64,000 bases of DNA, taken from NCBI RefSeq assembly GCF_012273895.1, contig NC_052106.1, positions 1,426,001 through 1,490,000 of the forward strand, read 5' to 3'. The position numbers and the translations under genes were made by a program. Origin of the DNA: Zerene cesonia. Lineage: Eukaryota; Arthropoda; Insecta; Lepidoptera; Pieridae. The notes under the pieces are model-generated. The model saw nothing but the letters and a program-made list of their open reading frames with translations, was not told where the DNA came from and searched no databases. Below are positions 11,281 through 24,950 of the stretch, piece by piece. The first letter of the stretch is position 1. Every line of letters begins with the position of its first letter.

Positions 11281-12957
11281 TACATATATCAATGGATATT
11301 TCTTGTAACATTATCTGGCGGGATAGATTTTTAGATAAAATGATTAAATAAATACGTAAACTACAAGTGTTACGGATTAGAATTTTTTTGAGATTTTCGA
11401 GAAATGCAATGTCGCGTGTCAAACTATATTGTAACTGTTTTTACAATCTCTATTATCTACGTAAATAAATGTTGTTGTTTCTCAAAGTTTAATAGAGTTA
11501 TAAAAGTATATATCGAAATAAGTCAGATGTCGCCAAACTTTACGTTCGTTGCTACCAAAATTATATATTGGGTCATTGCCACCCGGTTAACTCGAAAGTA
11601 CTTATCGCGGGCACTGAACGAAATTGCGATAAGTAAAACGTGTATCTTTGGATTAATAAAACGTTGATTGTAATATACTCGTTAAAAATTAAAACCAATT
11701 AAAACACGTCATTCTGGTTTTATCGCGATATTTATCGACTGCACCTTTAAAAATAATGGATCTTTTTATTTGTGAAAATTTATATTTACATAAATAAAAA
11801 GAATCAAATATTGTATATATATACACTATTGACACAGTATGTATCAAACATTAAATAATAAATGGTGTTTAAAATAACAAACAAGCTTTAAGGATCATGA
11901 ATCAACTAAATTGTCTCATTTGCTCTTGTACAGAGTATACGTAAGGAAATTATTTAAGCGTGGCGATCGGAATCAGTGTTATAGGTTAAAATTATGGATT
12001 TATTGCATTGCCGATCCTTTACAAAGTTTGAATTAAACGCATCCGTCTATAGCGGGTCAAAATGGAGTCTAAAGAATTTTATTTTTAGTTTTATAGCATT
12101 AAAATGCTCTATAAATGAGAAATTTTGAATAGAAAAAATTCGATCAAAAGATTCGAGTCTAAAGAAGTCGGATACACACAAATATACAAGCTTACTGGTG
12201 AAGCTGATAAAAACGTGTTCAAAACCTTGAGAGGGTGATCCAGTAATTCATAAAATCCTCCCCCACAACAACTCATCATCTGACATCAAGCAGTCCCCCA
12301 CACCGCACCTTAAATTAATGCCGCAAAATAATGTGATTGTATATTATATATGTCAAAAATATAAATGGGCGAACGTGTCTCGTGATGGTGTGATGTACTG
12401 TCCTATTCGCAGGCTGAGAGATGCTAGCGGCGAAGATATATGGAGTTTCAAGTTCTCTCCTGATCGTATTAATTCTATAATCTTCTGGAAATGTAGGTAG
12501 TATATTCGTATATCTGAGGTTTATATTATTAAGCACCATTATTGTTTGTCTGTGCTGATAACGACAGATTCACAGGTAGTTATGCATTATATCTGAATAA
12601 TTACATAAAATGACAAGAGAGACAAAGCAATAAAAAAAAATCAAACTATTTCTATTGTAAAAAATATATATGATACAATATTTATAAAATAAATACAGGA
12701 TAGCAACTCCACAACAGTAAGTTTTTTTTAAAAACCAAAAAAAAAGGAAAGTAGAAACAAATATGCAGCGCTTTTTAAGTTTAAATTAAGATTCACATGA
12801 TGGTCAAATTGCAACAAATATAAATGACAGTATTATTCTGCATTCTTTACCCAATGAATACTTTTATGACACAACTGATAAACATTTTTAGCTCAAGGAA
12901 CATCGCTATGGTTCATGATAAGTATATTATAGTATTATTATATTGAGACGTTTAACA
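11281..12957. other. intergenic, nothing recognised
   Basis: Several 60-87-codon ORFs exist (for example 11404-11667 plus), but none has a recognisable domain, coding-like composition or splice context. No RNA gene was seen. Confidence 0.4.
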
Positions 12958-13145
12958 TCCTACTACTAATACTATAAATGCGAAAGTTTGTAAGGATGTA
13001 TGTGTGTTTGTTGCTCTTTCACGCAATTGCAATGAAATTTGGTACGTAGACAGCTGGACAACTGGAATAACATATAGGCAACTTTTTAACCCGATATTTC
13101 GACAGGATACGTACTTACGCGGATGAAACCGCGGGGCGCAGCTAG
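12958..13145 (+). mobile_element. Lep1-type Helitron with internal deletion
   Basis: 5' TCC and 3' GCAGCTAG are intact. The 'aaaactactgaaccg' segment is missing (TTTCACGC joins directly to AATTGCAATG). Confidence 0.85.
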
Positions 13146-15984
13146 TACATATACACATAAACTAGCATAGTCCATTACAAAATATAATTTTATAATGATC
13201 TAATTTATGCTCTCTCGTAAATAACACCACAAACCATCGCACCATTTCATGAATGAAAAAATAACGTTCAAAAACCATTACCACGATCAGTTACTCAAGA
13301 TATTAAGAGGATAATAGCAAAAAATTACAGATATTTCCCCGACGCGTTCCCAGGAACGTTATTTATCTTCTTCTTTTATTGTGGATAACAAACATTCGAG
13401 ACCTGACTCGTAACTCCACGGGATAATAATGTTAGGGCTTCACTTCAAGTTCGTTTGAACCGAAGGTTTTTATGCCCTACTAAAAACAATTGAGAGCGTC
13501 TCGTTGGCATGATTTTTCTTGCTTTATTATACGATTTTTATTTAGGTTAACACGGCCGTTACTAATGTTATCTGAATGAGTTGTATGATTTTCTCTTAAA
13601 TACACGCGATAAAATATTTTGGCTAAGCTTGTAGACAAACGATGTTTACGTAAGAAGGAACGAAGAATGATGCCTAATGGATTACTTCAACAAATTGTTA
13701 TATGTAATACAAAACAATACAAGTACACGCATATAATTAACATAATTTAAACATTTTTATTATCTTGAAGGAACATGGCTTTAAACTTATTTCACTCGAT
13801 AAACAAGAGACTATATTATCCTCAATTTCATCACTATACTCCAATAATACACTTCAATATAAGTCAACAAAGAAGCGAAGTGTATTATGATTTCTATCGT
13901 GAAAGTTAATAGTCATGGCTTCCGTGAGAAAATGATAAATCAGGCGCTTTAGACAAAGCCATCAATCTAAAGAAAGGGATTGTACCGGAACCAATCCGTC
14001 AGTTAGATTAGCTATCTTCCGCGTTTACCTTTGAACGTTTTCTTATCATTAAACTTTAGTACTCTTACTTTTTTGGAAGACCCTTGTTAGGTCGATTACA
14101 CTAGATACGGTCGAGGATTGGAATAGAACGTATTAAGTCATCGATCGAATTTGATTAAAGACCAAAATAGCTGATTTTTAAGATTTTTTATTTTCTAAAT
14201 CAACAATGCCTTGTAAGTTTCGTAGACTCTCTGAAAAAGATTAAACAACATACCATTTTAGTTATTTAATGTTAATAAATGACGAATTGGACAAACGTAT
14301 CACAACAGGCGTCAGTAAACTAGACTGAGTACGAGAAAGAAGATCATTTGTCCAACAAATGGGGCAGAAACTGACCCGTTAGTAGATCGTGCGTTAACCT
14401 GCAAAATGGCTGCTGTAAATTTCAAAGGTAAATTTAAAGCTATGCAAATTATGGGCCCGTTTTTTGGAACCATCCGTTAAGAGCGTAATCAGACGGGACA
14501 TTTAGATAGCTGGACCACAAGGGTAAGGTATCTATCTATATGATTACTAAAAGGTGTGATGGAAATAATAGTAAATTTTACGAAGAGAAAGTCTGAACTA
14601 GGAACTAGTTGTTGGAGAAGAGATTTTCTTTATCTCAAATTTTTTTAGTTTAAGATTCTACATAAATAAAAGCCTACCACCAAAATGTTCTCCAAAAGAG
14701 CGCTGATGGGATGAAAAATAAACACTTAAACTTAAAGGCAGGATATAGAAGTTATTACAGTAAATAAGAATTAATTTTTACCCTCAAATTAATTACATCG
14801 CCAATTTCTTAACCCTTCTGAAATTCTTAATGAAATCCCAACTTCCGAAATTAAGAAGGATCAGATTCGAATACCAGGGTATACGAAATTCAATTTCCTT
14901 CTCTCATTTAAAGACTGTTTCACGCTTTATTTTACGTATTTATCCAACGCCAGTGACAATAAACCAACAACCTGAATTAGAGAGCACTAAACAATGCCCT
15001 AGGCCACATCAATTTCGTTGGAGGCCAGTCTTAATCCTAGCACTAAATAAACTTTCAGAAGTCTTCCAAATGGTTCCAATTCAATTTTGGTAAAGTGGCA
15101 CAACGATTTTATAGTGGTTTATACTACATTTTTATTACTAAATTGTCTCTTTTTCTATAGTGTTTGAAGTCTGATGATGCACTGTGTTGCTGTGATGACT
15201 ACCGCAGTAGAAGCGATAGGTTTCACATTAATATTGTTTATAATTAATAATGTAATAGTTTTATGAATAAGAACTTTAAATCTGGTCTTTTGAAACCAAG
15301 TAATTAACAGAACATTAAAATCAGTCAAGTGCGAGTCGTATTGCGAAATGTGATGAGAGATGCACATGATTAAGAACAATTGAAAAAATGTCCTCCCATC
15401 TAATTTGTGACCGTGCCAACCTTGCTGAACATCGAGATTTATATAACAAATTTAATATTAACTCATTTGCTATATCACGTATCAAAACATTGCCTGGCTT
15501 ATCCCAAATAAAGTGTGTACATTTTTCATAAAAGCAGGTGAAATTAAAACGTTTTTACTGAATAACTAAACACGTTCTCGTTTGGAGAAATTTCAACAAG
15601 AAATTAACATTTAAATGCATTAAAATTTGTTCCAATTATTTACATTACTTTCAATAACTGCTATATTTTTGACATTTTCTTCCGGGAAGTAAGCTTTAAT
15701 GGATTTAAATGTGAAACTTGCTATTTACGTCCAGTATTTACGTGTAACATCGGACGTAGGAAAAACTGTACTTATTGATGAAATAATTTATTTTGATAAG
15801 GATTAATAGCATGAGTAAAATAAACGCGTTTAAATGTAGTCCAAAAAAAATCAAGATTTTTAAATAAAAATTTGGTTTAACATTTTATGGTTCTATCTTT
15901 TGTAGTTTAGGCAGCGTACGCAAAATAAGTAACTTCATTGGTTGATTTTATTCAGTTAATCGAAAATATCTTACGGAACCCTAT
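13146..15984. other. intergenic, nothing recognised
   Basis: About 2.8 kb. An 87-codon plus ORF (14830-15093) and a 74-codon minus ORF (15155-15379) have no recognisable product. No repeat family was identified. Confidence 0.4.
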
Positions 15985-16137
15985 TTTTTTCCAAAATAAA
16001 ATATAGCCTATGTTACTCGTGGATAATGTAGCTTTCGAATGGTGAAAGAATTTTTAAAATCGGTCCAGTAGTTTTTGAGCCTATTCATTATAACCAAACA
16101 AACAAAGTTTTCCTCTTTATAATATTAGTGTAGATAT
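15985..16137 (-). repeat. short repeat, reverse copy
   Basis: Reverse complement of the repeat class at 6309 and 23225: 'aatataaaatatagcctatgtt' side, an 'aaaatcggtccagtagtttt' core and a 'cctctttataatattagt' end. Confidence 0.5.
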
Positions 16138-16179
16138 TTGCTTTACTTTTTACCTACCTCTTTTTAAGTTATGTTGCTA

Positions 16180-16262
16180 TCTATATTTAAGTTGGTTGCC
16201 TGGTAGACATCACTTATAAGTGATAAGGCCGCCTTCTGTGGTGTATGTTTTTTAGTATAACA
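16180..16262 (+). mobile_element. probable LINE 3' tail
   Basis: Contains GGTTGCCTGGTAGACATCAC, the short palindrome ATCACTTATAAGTGAT and AAGGCCGCCTT. The same block lies reversed at 30556-30605. This block is familiar to me as a 3' end of lepidopteran non-LTR retrotransposons; no coding part is present. Confidence 0.5.
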
Positions 16263-17208
16263 GATGTAATAATACTGAAGTTAGGCAAACACAATTGTAT
16301 AAATGTTTTTTAATCGACGTTCTCAAAAACGAAGGAGGTTACATTTCTATTTATACATTTGTATTTTTTTTGGGTTTTGGACCTCGATAACTGCATGGAT
16401 GTTTAACTGTGACCGTCTCAGGTGACTTTTTTTTACGTTTGATGGGTATTTGGAACTAAAAGTAAGTTTCGATAGATTAGAGAGAGGCTAAACAAACAAT
16501 AATCCTAACTTGTACTATCATAAATGTTTAATTTTTATTTTTATAGCATTGAAAAAAATTATCATAAATGTTCTATTTATTTGTCACGTCTGAACCACTA
16601 AAAGAAATCATATTAAATTTTGGCTATAAATAGCTCATCAGTTCATGTCCGTGTCCAATGCATGGAGTATTGGACACATGAGCTAATTACGGTAGTAAAA
16701 ACAAATTTGAAACTAGTGAAAAAGCATGGAAATTAGTTCTGAAATAACTTTCGTGCTACACTGAAATTTACTTCGAGCGAACGAAGCCAATGGCGGTAAA
16801 CATACTAATTAAAACTAATAAATACCAACATATAATACACGCTATATTACTTATTTCTAGGAGTAGCAAAAACTTATATAAATACAAGAAGAAGTCTACT
16901 TTAATACTGATCATAACTTACGATTAAAATTAGTTAAGTAAAGTTAATAAGTTAAAATGGATTGTTACATAAGTAGAATAAAAGAATATTGATTTAATTG
17001 CGTTAATAAGAAGAAATTAAAGCGGCGTCTCCTTGTTCTTTGAAGTTAATCTACTTACCGCAATTTTTCTTTGAAAGCCAATATTTTAAAGACGACCTCT
17101 CTGAAAACGATTTCAGTGTATTAAGAGATTAATTCCTTAGAGTCAAACGCTTTTATCGCGGTAGCGATATTGCAATGGAAAGATTTATAAAAGAGTAGTA
17201 AAAGTATA
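16263..17208. other. intergenic with worn repeat
   Basis: 'tcgacgttctcaaaaacgaa' near 16315 resembles 'tcgacgttcttaaaaacgaa' near 33288, so a diverged repeat is present at both sites. Nothing else was recognised. Confidence 0.4.
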
Positions 17209-17387
17209 TCTTATATATAAAATTCTCGTGTCACAATATTAGTCTCTATACTCCTCCGAAACGGCTTGATCGATTCCTCTGAAATTTGGTAAGCATATTG
17301 GGTAGGTCTGAGAATCGGCTAACATCTATTTTTCATACCACTAAACGATAAGAGTAAGGCAGAACAGCGTTTGCCGGGTGCAGCTAG
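17209..17387 (+). mobile_element. Helitron-like element, third family
   Basis: Starts TCTTATATATAAAATTCTCG, carries CTCGTGTCACAAT, and ends GCCGGGTGCAGCTAG. Related copies lie at 30938-31112 (reverse) and 45891-46074. A 5' TC and 3' CTAG without inverted repeats fit a Helitron. Confidence 0.65.
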
Positions 17388-18738
17388 TAACAATATGTTA
17401 TTTTGACATAATATTTCTTTATCTATTATTCTTCGTTGTTTACGAGTAGTCTTGAATTAAAAAAGGCAGTTTAAACTTCACATAAGTTTGATTGACTTCA
17501 ATAATCTATCCATAAGGGGTCATCCATAAATAACGTACGTACGATACATATTCTTACATACGACGTCACATGTTAAAATATGTACTAAGATTCAAAATTG
17601 ATCTCAGTTTACTTTTTTGTATTATTCATGATAATAAAATATGGAAAATTGTAACGTTACATAATGGGAGAAAGGGGTTGGTAAAATGTGATAACCTGTG
17701 ATAAGGAGGGGGTTCAAAAGAACCTAAAAATCTTGTGACAATTTATGGATGGCCCCTAATACTCATCAATCTATACATATTCGATACCTGTGGAAGGAAA
17801 GTGCCCGGTCTTTTGGACAAGGGTAAAACACGCAGAGATCTTTTGGAGAATTTGAAGTGGTGTGGGCCCCACTTCCCTACCTCTACTTCCGTTATAAAAA
17901 TACATATATAAAAGGAACACACATATATTAAAATAGAGAGGATCTCCACGAGATCGCAGGGTCACTTACCTGACGCTCTTCTAAAATCGTAATATGAAAT
18001 CATGTTACCGCAAAAATAAAGAGACGAAAAATGTATACTCGAATATTCAGAGTGCCCTCCCTATCTTACTTCCTTCCCGAGGCTCCCGAATATAATACTT
18101 ACGTAATATTAAGATTTACACAATGTATGCGCCTTGCTTACCTGGAAAATAAAATTTCACATGAAATACGTGAAGCTTTTACGATATACCTATAAAGAAA
18201 AAACTCATTTAACATAACAGTTTGAATTAAGGCAATTTAAAATGTGTTAAATTAGCTAAAACGATATTATTATACACTACCGTTTTCAAGCAAAGGCTGC
18301 TTCAATAGAATTCGTTTATATTCGTATATGCACATATTAAAACTTTCATTAGATTACAGCATTCGTTTCCTAAACCGCACTTTTTATAATTTTAACAACA
18401 TTGTAACGTATTACCTACAATAATATTTTAAGAAAAATGCTTAGGTGGAAGAGAAATTCCCAATTAATAGAAATATCTTTAACGTGAAATAAATGCATAA
18501 CTATTTTAAGCCCTTATTAAATTTCTCTATTATAGTAAAAGAGTAAAAGCTCAAGAGAATATTATGTTTATTTTTATTCTCTTATTATTATTGCTTCTTA
18601 GAATTCGTTCCTTCGTTAGCGAAACATAACATCTAATGAGTTTTGTGAATTTACATACCTATATAGAATATTTTAAAGAGGTTTCCTTAGGTACCGAGAT
18701 GTACGTGAATTATCTTAAGCTAATTTGTATGTTTACAA
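17388..18738. other. intergenic, nothing recognised
   Basis: Overlapping short minus ORFs at 17743-17965 have no recognisable product. No repeat was identified. Confidence 0.4.
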
Positions 18739-18953
18739 ATTAAAGACTTTTTAACGGATTTTAAACGCGATTCATTAATTATATTATCTAACCCGTGTTC
18801 TCGTGACAACGCTCGCTTTAAAGTGGTCGAAACGTCGGGTCAAATAATATAATGAGTAAATCGCGTATAAAATCCGTTAAAAGTCTTAATTTTTAAAATG
18901 TATAATTTTTAAATTACTCGCGTAAAATCAAACACAAAAAAATACTATTTCAT
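18739..18953. repeat. second copy of snapback element (diverged)
   Basis: Imperfect arms (about 18739-18788 and 18844-18893) enclose a spacer with the same ACGCTCGCTTTAAAGTGG and CGAAACGTCGGG motifs, and the same flank (actcgcgtaaaatcaaacac) follows. It differs from the 9361 copy by substitutions and small gaps. Confidence 0.8.
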
Positions 18954-21530
18954 TTGTTTTTAACCCGGATCAAATCGACGAATCCGGAACGATCGGGTAA
19001 TGTCAGTCATTTATTTATTGTTTTTTGGTTTTACATCAATAACATAAAATATTATATATTAATTTGTACCTCTCATTGAAAATTATATATAGTATATATG
19101 ACATAATTACAATAAAAAAAACATAATTACAATAAAAAAATTCAGAATTCAATTCTAGTTACAAAATATAATAATAGTACATCATAAACACCTTTAATTA
19201 AATAAAAAGAATAACCAAGTAACAACGGTGGAAGAAGACAATGAGACAGATTTCGGCAAACTCGTCAAAACTGGTTCCGTCTGGATACTGAAGATAAGCT
19301 GGCTATTTACAGACTGACAAGAAATGTCACGGTAAAACTCTTGAGACCCTTATTTTTAAGAGGTTTCCCTGCTATTAGCATAAATTGGGAAGTTTTCTTT
19401 GCTCGTAAATTAGACTTACGCAAATTAAAGCGAATTTATTGGACGTCAGTTTTTAATCAGAATTCTTGCTAAGAATCTTTTTCTTCCTATGATTAATTGA
19501 TGTATTTAACATGTACTTAACAACTCTTTACTTAAATACACAGCCACATTCCCCAAGTTCAAATTGAGGTATGGGGCAAATGATTGATAATTTTTTGCAG
19601 GAGTTTTTATCGGGTCCTAGATCTAAATATTTGTTTTCTCAATGCAACCAATTTTGATCATTCATAAGGATGCAGGTGTTTTATTGTTTAAGTCACTTAA
19701 AATTTATTTTAACAAAAAACTGAATCGCTTCAAACCGTCAGAACCTAACTTTAGGAAGGACCACACGGTATTCACCAGATCTCAAATAAAAAAAGAATCA
19801 TCAAATTCGATGGACCCTGTATTAAGTTATGTGGTAACAAACATTAAGAACCTCCTGTCTTTTTGAAGTCGGTTAAAAATTGACCGAGTTCTCTAGATAA
19901 TATGAGTGAATGCCTACCACTGTTCTAAGAAAGCACTCCATAGTAGATAATTAAAAACTCAGATAATATACTCTCATTTGTAGTAAGAATTGAAATCGAG
20001 AATTCTTTCAATGGTTAACGATTACAAAAGTTCAATCCAACTTAACCTACTTCTATTTTTAACTTTAAAAGCATGCCTATTGAGTTTTTAATCGCAGTTC
20101 CCATCGTATGACCTTTGAAATACCTATCAGGGTTGCTAGATATGGATTGAAGGAACTATAAAATTTTTAATTATATTTTTATGGCTATGAAATGGTGGAC
20201 TATCATAGGAGAAAGCTTCCGATTTGAACAGATGATCTTTAAATGAGATCAAGTGGAAATTAATCAATGTTCACAGTTTGTTTTTGTGCACAATGTGACG
20301 CAAACACGACAAATCTTTACATAAATGTCGTAATAGACGAAGAATTGTATGCATTGAAATATTGGACTTTAAAAAATAACACATAATAATGCTATTTAAC
20401 GATACTTAAAGCTAATAAGACACATATTTAAAGTGTGATATACTTTAAATACCATTATGCAAAACAATGTCTTTTATATAATTTCGAAAGTGACAACCCT
20501 GGCTGAAGAATGGTTGGAGTCTTTTGTCAGTAAACAAAGGGTTCGATAATATAGAAAATGCCTAGGTAACCCGGAGTACCATTGCAAAATATTTGTAAAA
20601 TACCTTCTGTAAGAAATTAAATTTAATATAACGCTAAAGTGGGTACACAAATTTGCAAAACTCAAACAAACTCAAACATTTATTTATTCAATAAGACTTC
20701 TTATAGAAGCACTTTTGAATCGTCATAATACAGTTTTTAAAATTTACCACCGGTTTGGAAAGTAGTAGCTACAGAGAAGAGCCGGCAAGAAACTGTCTGT
20801 TTCGTGATATTATCATAAATAAGCCATTTTTATTATTATATCTCAACCCTTCCACCCCGAAGGACGTCCGTGTCTTTTATTGTACTAGTACGGGGGGAAA
20901 ACCCCAAGACTTAGACTTTAGAGCTAGTTATTTATATAACCTAGAGTTCCAATAAGAACATAAACTACATACATTGCAAGGCTTTAATAAACTTTAAATA
21001 AAATATTTCGCCTTTGAAAGTCTTGAAAGATGTGAACTGCGACGAGAAGTTGCAAACTAGGCTGCTTTACCCTTATTTACACATTTTTATACCTAACTTT
21101 ATAATTAAGCGAACGTCTCAGCACGTGTATAAAATTCCACGTGTACATTGAAGGTCCTCTTTTCATATTTTTTTTTTTGACAACCAATTTACTACAAATT
21201 ATAGGCTAATCAGCTTCTAGCATTCAATGTTAAATATAAATAATGTTAAAATTTATATTTGAATAAATTAGAGGACGCAGTCTCTTAAGACAAATTTATA
21301 AATACTGAGTGTCTACATATAAATAAACAATATATTAGTCAAAGCATGTTTGTGGACATTCGATGAACCTGAATAGACAAACCTTTGCATTGCGAGATGT
21401 GAGCGCACTCAGAAATTACAAGCCTAAATGGATGACGACCCTCCTGCCCTCCTTAAAAAATATCAACTCACAATGATAAATACAAGCCGCCAAATGTGAG
21501 TGTCCAGTAAATGTAACATATAATTTTAGC
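18954..21530. other. intergenic, nothing recognised
   Basis: AT-rich. A perfect 2 x 20-bp tandem duplication sits at 19101-19140. Short ORFs (19642-19866 plus, 20474-20665 minus, 20755-20955 plus) have no recognisable product. Confidence 0.4.
19101..19140. repeat. perfect 2 x 20-bp tandem repeat
   Basis: ACATAATTACAATAAAAAAA occurs twice, head to tail, without mismatch. Confidence 0.9.
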
Positions 21531-21690
21531 ATTCTCCCGCGGCTTAGCACGCGTCATATTCCACGTCTTGAATCACTCTTTCTATTAAAAAAACCATCAA
21601 AATCCGTTGCGAAGTTTTGAATATTTAAGTATACATAGGGACAATCAGAGAAAGCTACTATGTTTTATACTATGTAGTGATGTGAATTAA
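21531..21690 (-). repeat. dispersed repeat, reverse copy
   Basis: Shares 'cccgcggctt.gcacgc', 'aaaaccatcaaaatccgttgcg' (shown in part) and 'tactatgtagtgatgt' with the copies at 34784 and 47645. Confidence 0.5.
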
Positions 21691-23064
21691 ATATACTTAC
21701 CTACTATTAAAGCAAATGTACTTATTACCTAGATGTCATGCAATTGATACAAAGTGCTATAACTTCCTACAACAAACATCTACCACTGTAACTCAAAGAT
21801 GTTAAGATGTTTCTAGGAAAACGTTCAAGAATATATTGGCAAGATCAAAGGCTCACCCAATCTACATATATACTATATTACCAGATCAACGAGGCAGTAA
21901 ATTGATATAACAGCCAACTAATAGCAAGAAGCAAGGAAGGAATACCCAATAAGTGAATATTCCAGGTAATATAACCAATTATAACTTCGCCATACGAAAT
22001 TAGATCGCAAATGGTGGGTTGGTTAAACTTGTAAATAGAAAAGTTGTGTGAGCGCTTTTAGGAGAGTTAATAGCTAATAAGATTATATTCCAACTTGTTC
22101 GTAACTCATCAGCAGTGGAGCTATGAGAGGCTGAAGCCAGCGAGGAACGATTGAATATAATAGACTAAATTCGGTACTAGCATAAGTGTTGACACTGAGT
22201 AAACCGGAAATATTTTGTGTGACAATCTAATGTAAAATAGCCAGGAGCAACGATGTGCGTACCTAAAAGAACCCCGCACTATTTGCGCCGAAGTAGGTCA
22301 CCATGTAGTTTAAGTCAGGAGTTTGACATAACCAGGCAACAGGCAACTGCCACCGAAATAGGAGGGTATCCATTTCTCACATAAAAGGGGATAACTGATA
22401 AAGGTAAGCTTCTTCATAGAAAACTTGATAAATAACGCGGCTTTGCAGTCGTGGTATGCAATTATCAAAGACAAAAATTTTAACAACATTCCATACAAGA
22501 TGTCAGGTTTACAAAATTTGTAAGGAAATTAAAAAAAATCTTTCCTTGTATCATATGGAAGTTATCGGAGAAATCCTGCTCGAGATAATTATCACTCATC
22601 CAAAAATTTTTAACGTCTCATTTAAGTCGAATGATTGTCAAAATATGACTATTCCATATTCAGAGCTCAGAGCGCTCCTAAAATCATATTAGAATGAATT
22701 ATTTATATTCGAGTGAATGTTAGATCTTAGAAATAAATGGTTTTCGCTTAGAAATTATCAAGAAATGGCATAGAATTAGCAGCGAATAAATTCTGCGCCA
22801 TTAAGCACTTGATACTATATCTTGGAAAATATCTTCCAAGTACAAAACCGATACTTGAGTGCAATGAACTGAAGGTAGAGAAAGTTGGCATCGCACTTTC
22901 GCAATTGTATTGTGTACGTGTTATGTAATACGCTGGATTATGATTGACCCGAACAATGTCATAAACGGAGCGAAGGATAGCGGCATCTATCTTTGATGAA
23001 ATATATTTAGGAATTGATTCTATACGACTATTGTTACGTTATAGTGCCATACATCAGATATATC
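21691..23064. other. intergenic, nothing firm
   Basis: A 78-codon plus ORF (22456-22692) and a 62-codon minus ORF have no recognisable product. No repeat family was assigned. Confidence 0.4.
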
Positions 23065-23210
23065 CTAATTTTTAAACGACTTCAAAAAAAGGAGCAGTTT
23101 ATCAATTGGATCGATTTTTTTTATTTGTTTGTATATTTGAAAGCTGGTGGGTCCTATGGTCCTTCTTGAATTTGATATCGCTTTGATTGTTTGAAGTCGG
23201 TTTAGTTTTT
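23065..23210. repeat. repeat bounded by GAAGTCGGTTT-type ends
   Basis: One side reads AAACGACTTCAAAAAAAGG and the other TTGAAGTCGGTTTAG, so the ends are short inverted copies. This is a common lepidopteran repeat signature; class uncertain. Confidence 0.45.
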
Positions 23211-23224
23211 CATTAAAAATAGTT

Positions 23225-23395
23225 ATTTACAATAATATTATAAATAGGAAGAATTAAAAAAGTAAAGAAAAGATAAACTGAAAAACTACTGGACCGATTT
23301 AAAAATTCTTTCACAATTATAGGGTTGCAATTTTGCTTAGTGACATAGGCTATATAAGTATATGTACCACGGACGAAGCCTTGGCAAATTGCTAG
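23225..23395 (+). repeat. 'ACCACGGACGAAGCC' repeat
   Basis: Core 'ctactggaccgatttaaaaa' and end 'tgtaccacggacgaagcc', as in the copies at 6309 and 11036. Confidence 0.55.
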
Positions 23396-24128
23396 TGAGT
23401 ATTATGTAAAAAGTGTAATTTAACATAAGGGCTTTTAAATTGATGAATCAACGTTTTTCCTGTTGATTTCACGTATTTTATGCCAAGATGGATCTTAGTG
23501 AAATATATTTCTTCTTACTTTATTTCCTTGAGTTCTTTTTCAAGGAACTTTTGAATATTGTGGTCTATTGTGAGAGTTTCGATATAAATACCTGAATAGA
23601 GTAGTGTAGTACAAGGAAAAATATACTCCATGACTTAGGTAATGTGAATTTGTTTCCGATACCACAGCAAAGGTGTCGCGTGCATCTCTTCTATAAAGAG
23701 AAGAGACTCAATCGTTTTATACCCATATCTAAACTATCCATATATGAACAAATAAGGACAAGTGACGTGGTTTGTACCCGGGTGATTACACACGAGAAAA
23801 AATTCAACGAGCCGACAAAACAAAAAGATAAAACAAAAATTGCTGTCTACTGAACCGTACTTGGATATTGACGTGAAATCAATGGGGTTTTGCTTTTTTA
23901 TATAATCAAAGCAAAGTTGTGAGGATGATACGACTATATCCGATAGTTTTCAATTGTCATATTCTATTTTCAGATCTCGGAGATGAAATTCTTGGTTATA
24001 TATATATAGGTTATAATATAGGAGAGGAAGGTGTCTTCTTTGTTATCGCTCGTGGGTTTAAGAATATGGTTTGTTTCCTTTTGTTATTTATAAATTATCT
24101 CACTTCAGAATTCTATAATTATAAAATA
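23396..24128. other. intergenic, nothing recognised
   Basis: Two plus ORFs (23644-23853 and 23919-24188) have no recognisable domain. The second runs into a Helitron. Confidence 0.4.
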
Positions 24129-24324
24129 CTAGCTGCGCCTTGTGGTTTCACCCGCGTAAGTCCGTACCCGGTAGGTAAATCGGGATAGAGAGTTGCCTAT
24201 ATGTTATTCCAGTTGTCCAGCTATCTACGTACCAAATTTCATTGCAATCGGTTTAGTAGTTTTTGCGTGAAAGAGCAACAAACACACATCCTTACAAACT
24301 TTCGCATTTATAATATTAGTAGGA
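24129..24324 (-). mobile_element. Lep1-type Helitron, full length
   Basis: CTAG at 24129, terminal hairpin region, and AGTAGGA at the far end. It lies about 430 bp from an oppositely oriented copy at 24751. Confidence 0.87.
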
Positions 24325-24467
24325 TTAATTGAATATACATAGAAAATTTCTCAATTTTTCAATTTTCTTACATATCTTTCTATTTCCATTAGTTCAATTA
24401 TATATGAAAGCAGCAAAAATAACAGTACGCAGCCGATCCCGATTGCCCTAATGTTTCCACAACTTAC

Positions 24468-24584
24468 ATTCAACTGCAATAAATCAAATACGGATTCCAT
24501 CTCAGCGCAGAATCTCGAAGACAAAGTGATGTCGACACGTAAACTCTCATTTTTCGGAACTTCACAAAAGCTTCGCTCCCGAGA
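24468..24584 (-). CDS. weak candidate exon (39 codons)
   Basis: On the minus strand an acceptor-like TTTCCAG precedes 24584 and a strong donor GTAAGT follows 24468. The 117-base segment between is open, in phase 0 at both ends, and of higher GC content than its surroundings. It lies inside a 98-codon ATG ORF (24351-24647) whose C-terminal part beyond the donor would be a single hydrophobic segment. No family is recognised. It could equally be chance: the two flanking Helitrons show this is repeat-rich ground, and no partner exons were identified. Confidence 0.2.
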
Positions 24585-24750
24585 CTGGAAATTTGTCACG
24601 TGAGCCAAATGAAAATACCAATGGCGCTGATTGAAAAAAAACTCCATTTTGCTTTTCTTGTATGGGTATTGAATCTTAATGCAGCTATTTTTAGGTGCTT
24701 TCCTTGCAGCTAGGGGATTTTAAATATTCCTAGTTTATGATAAATATAAA

Positions 24751-24950
24751 TCCTACTAATATTATAAATGCGACAGTTTGTAAGGATGTGTGTCTGTTTG
24801 TTGCTCATTCACGTAAAAACTACTGAACCGATTGCAACGAAATTAGGTACGTAGACAGCTGGACAACTGGAATAACATATAGGCAACTTTTTATTCCGAT
24901 ATTCCTACGGGATACGGGTTTACGCGGGTGAAACCGCGGGGAGCAGCTAG
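24751..24950 (+). mobile_element. full-length Lep1-type Helitron (200 bp)
   Basis: TCCTACTAATATTATAAATG start and CAGCTAG end, with an intact hairpin. Same length as the copies at 2463 and 32434. Confidence 0.88.

Noticed and set aside
22456..22692. 78-codon ATG ORF on plus as a small gene.
   Set aside because: Product not recognisable, with AT-driven composition and no conserved neighbours; left as chance.
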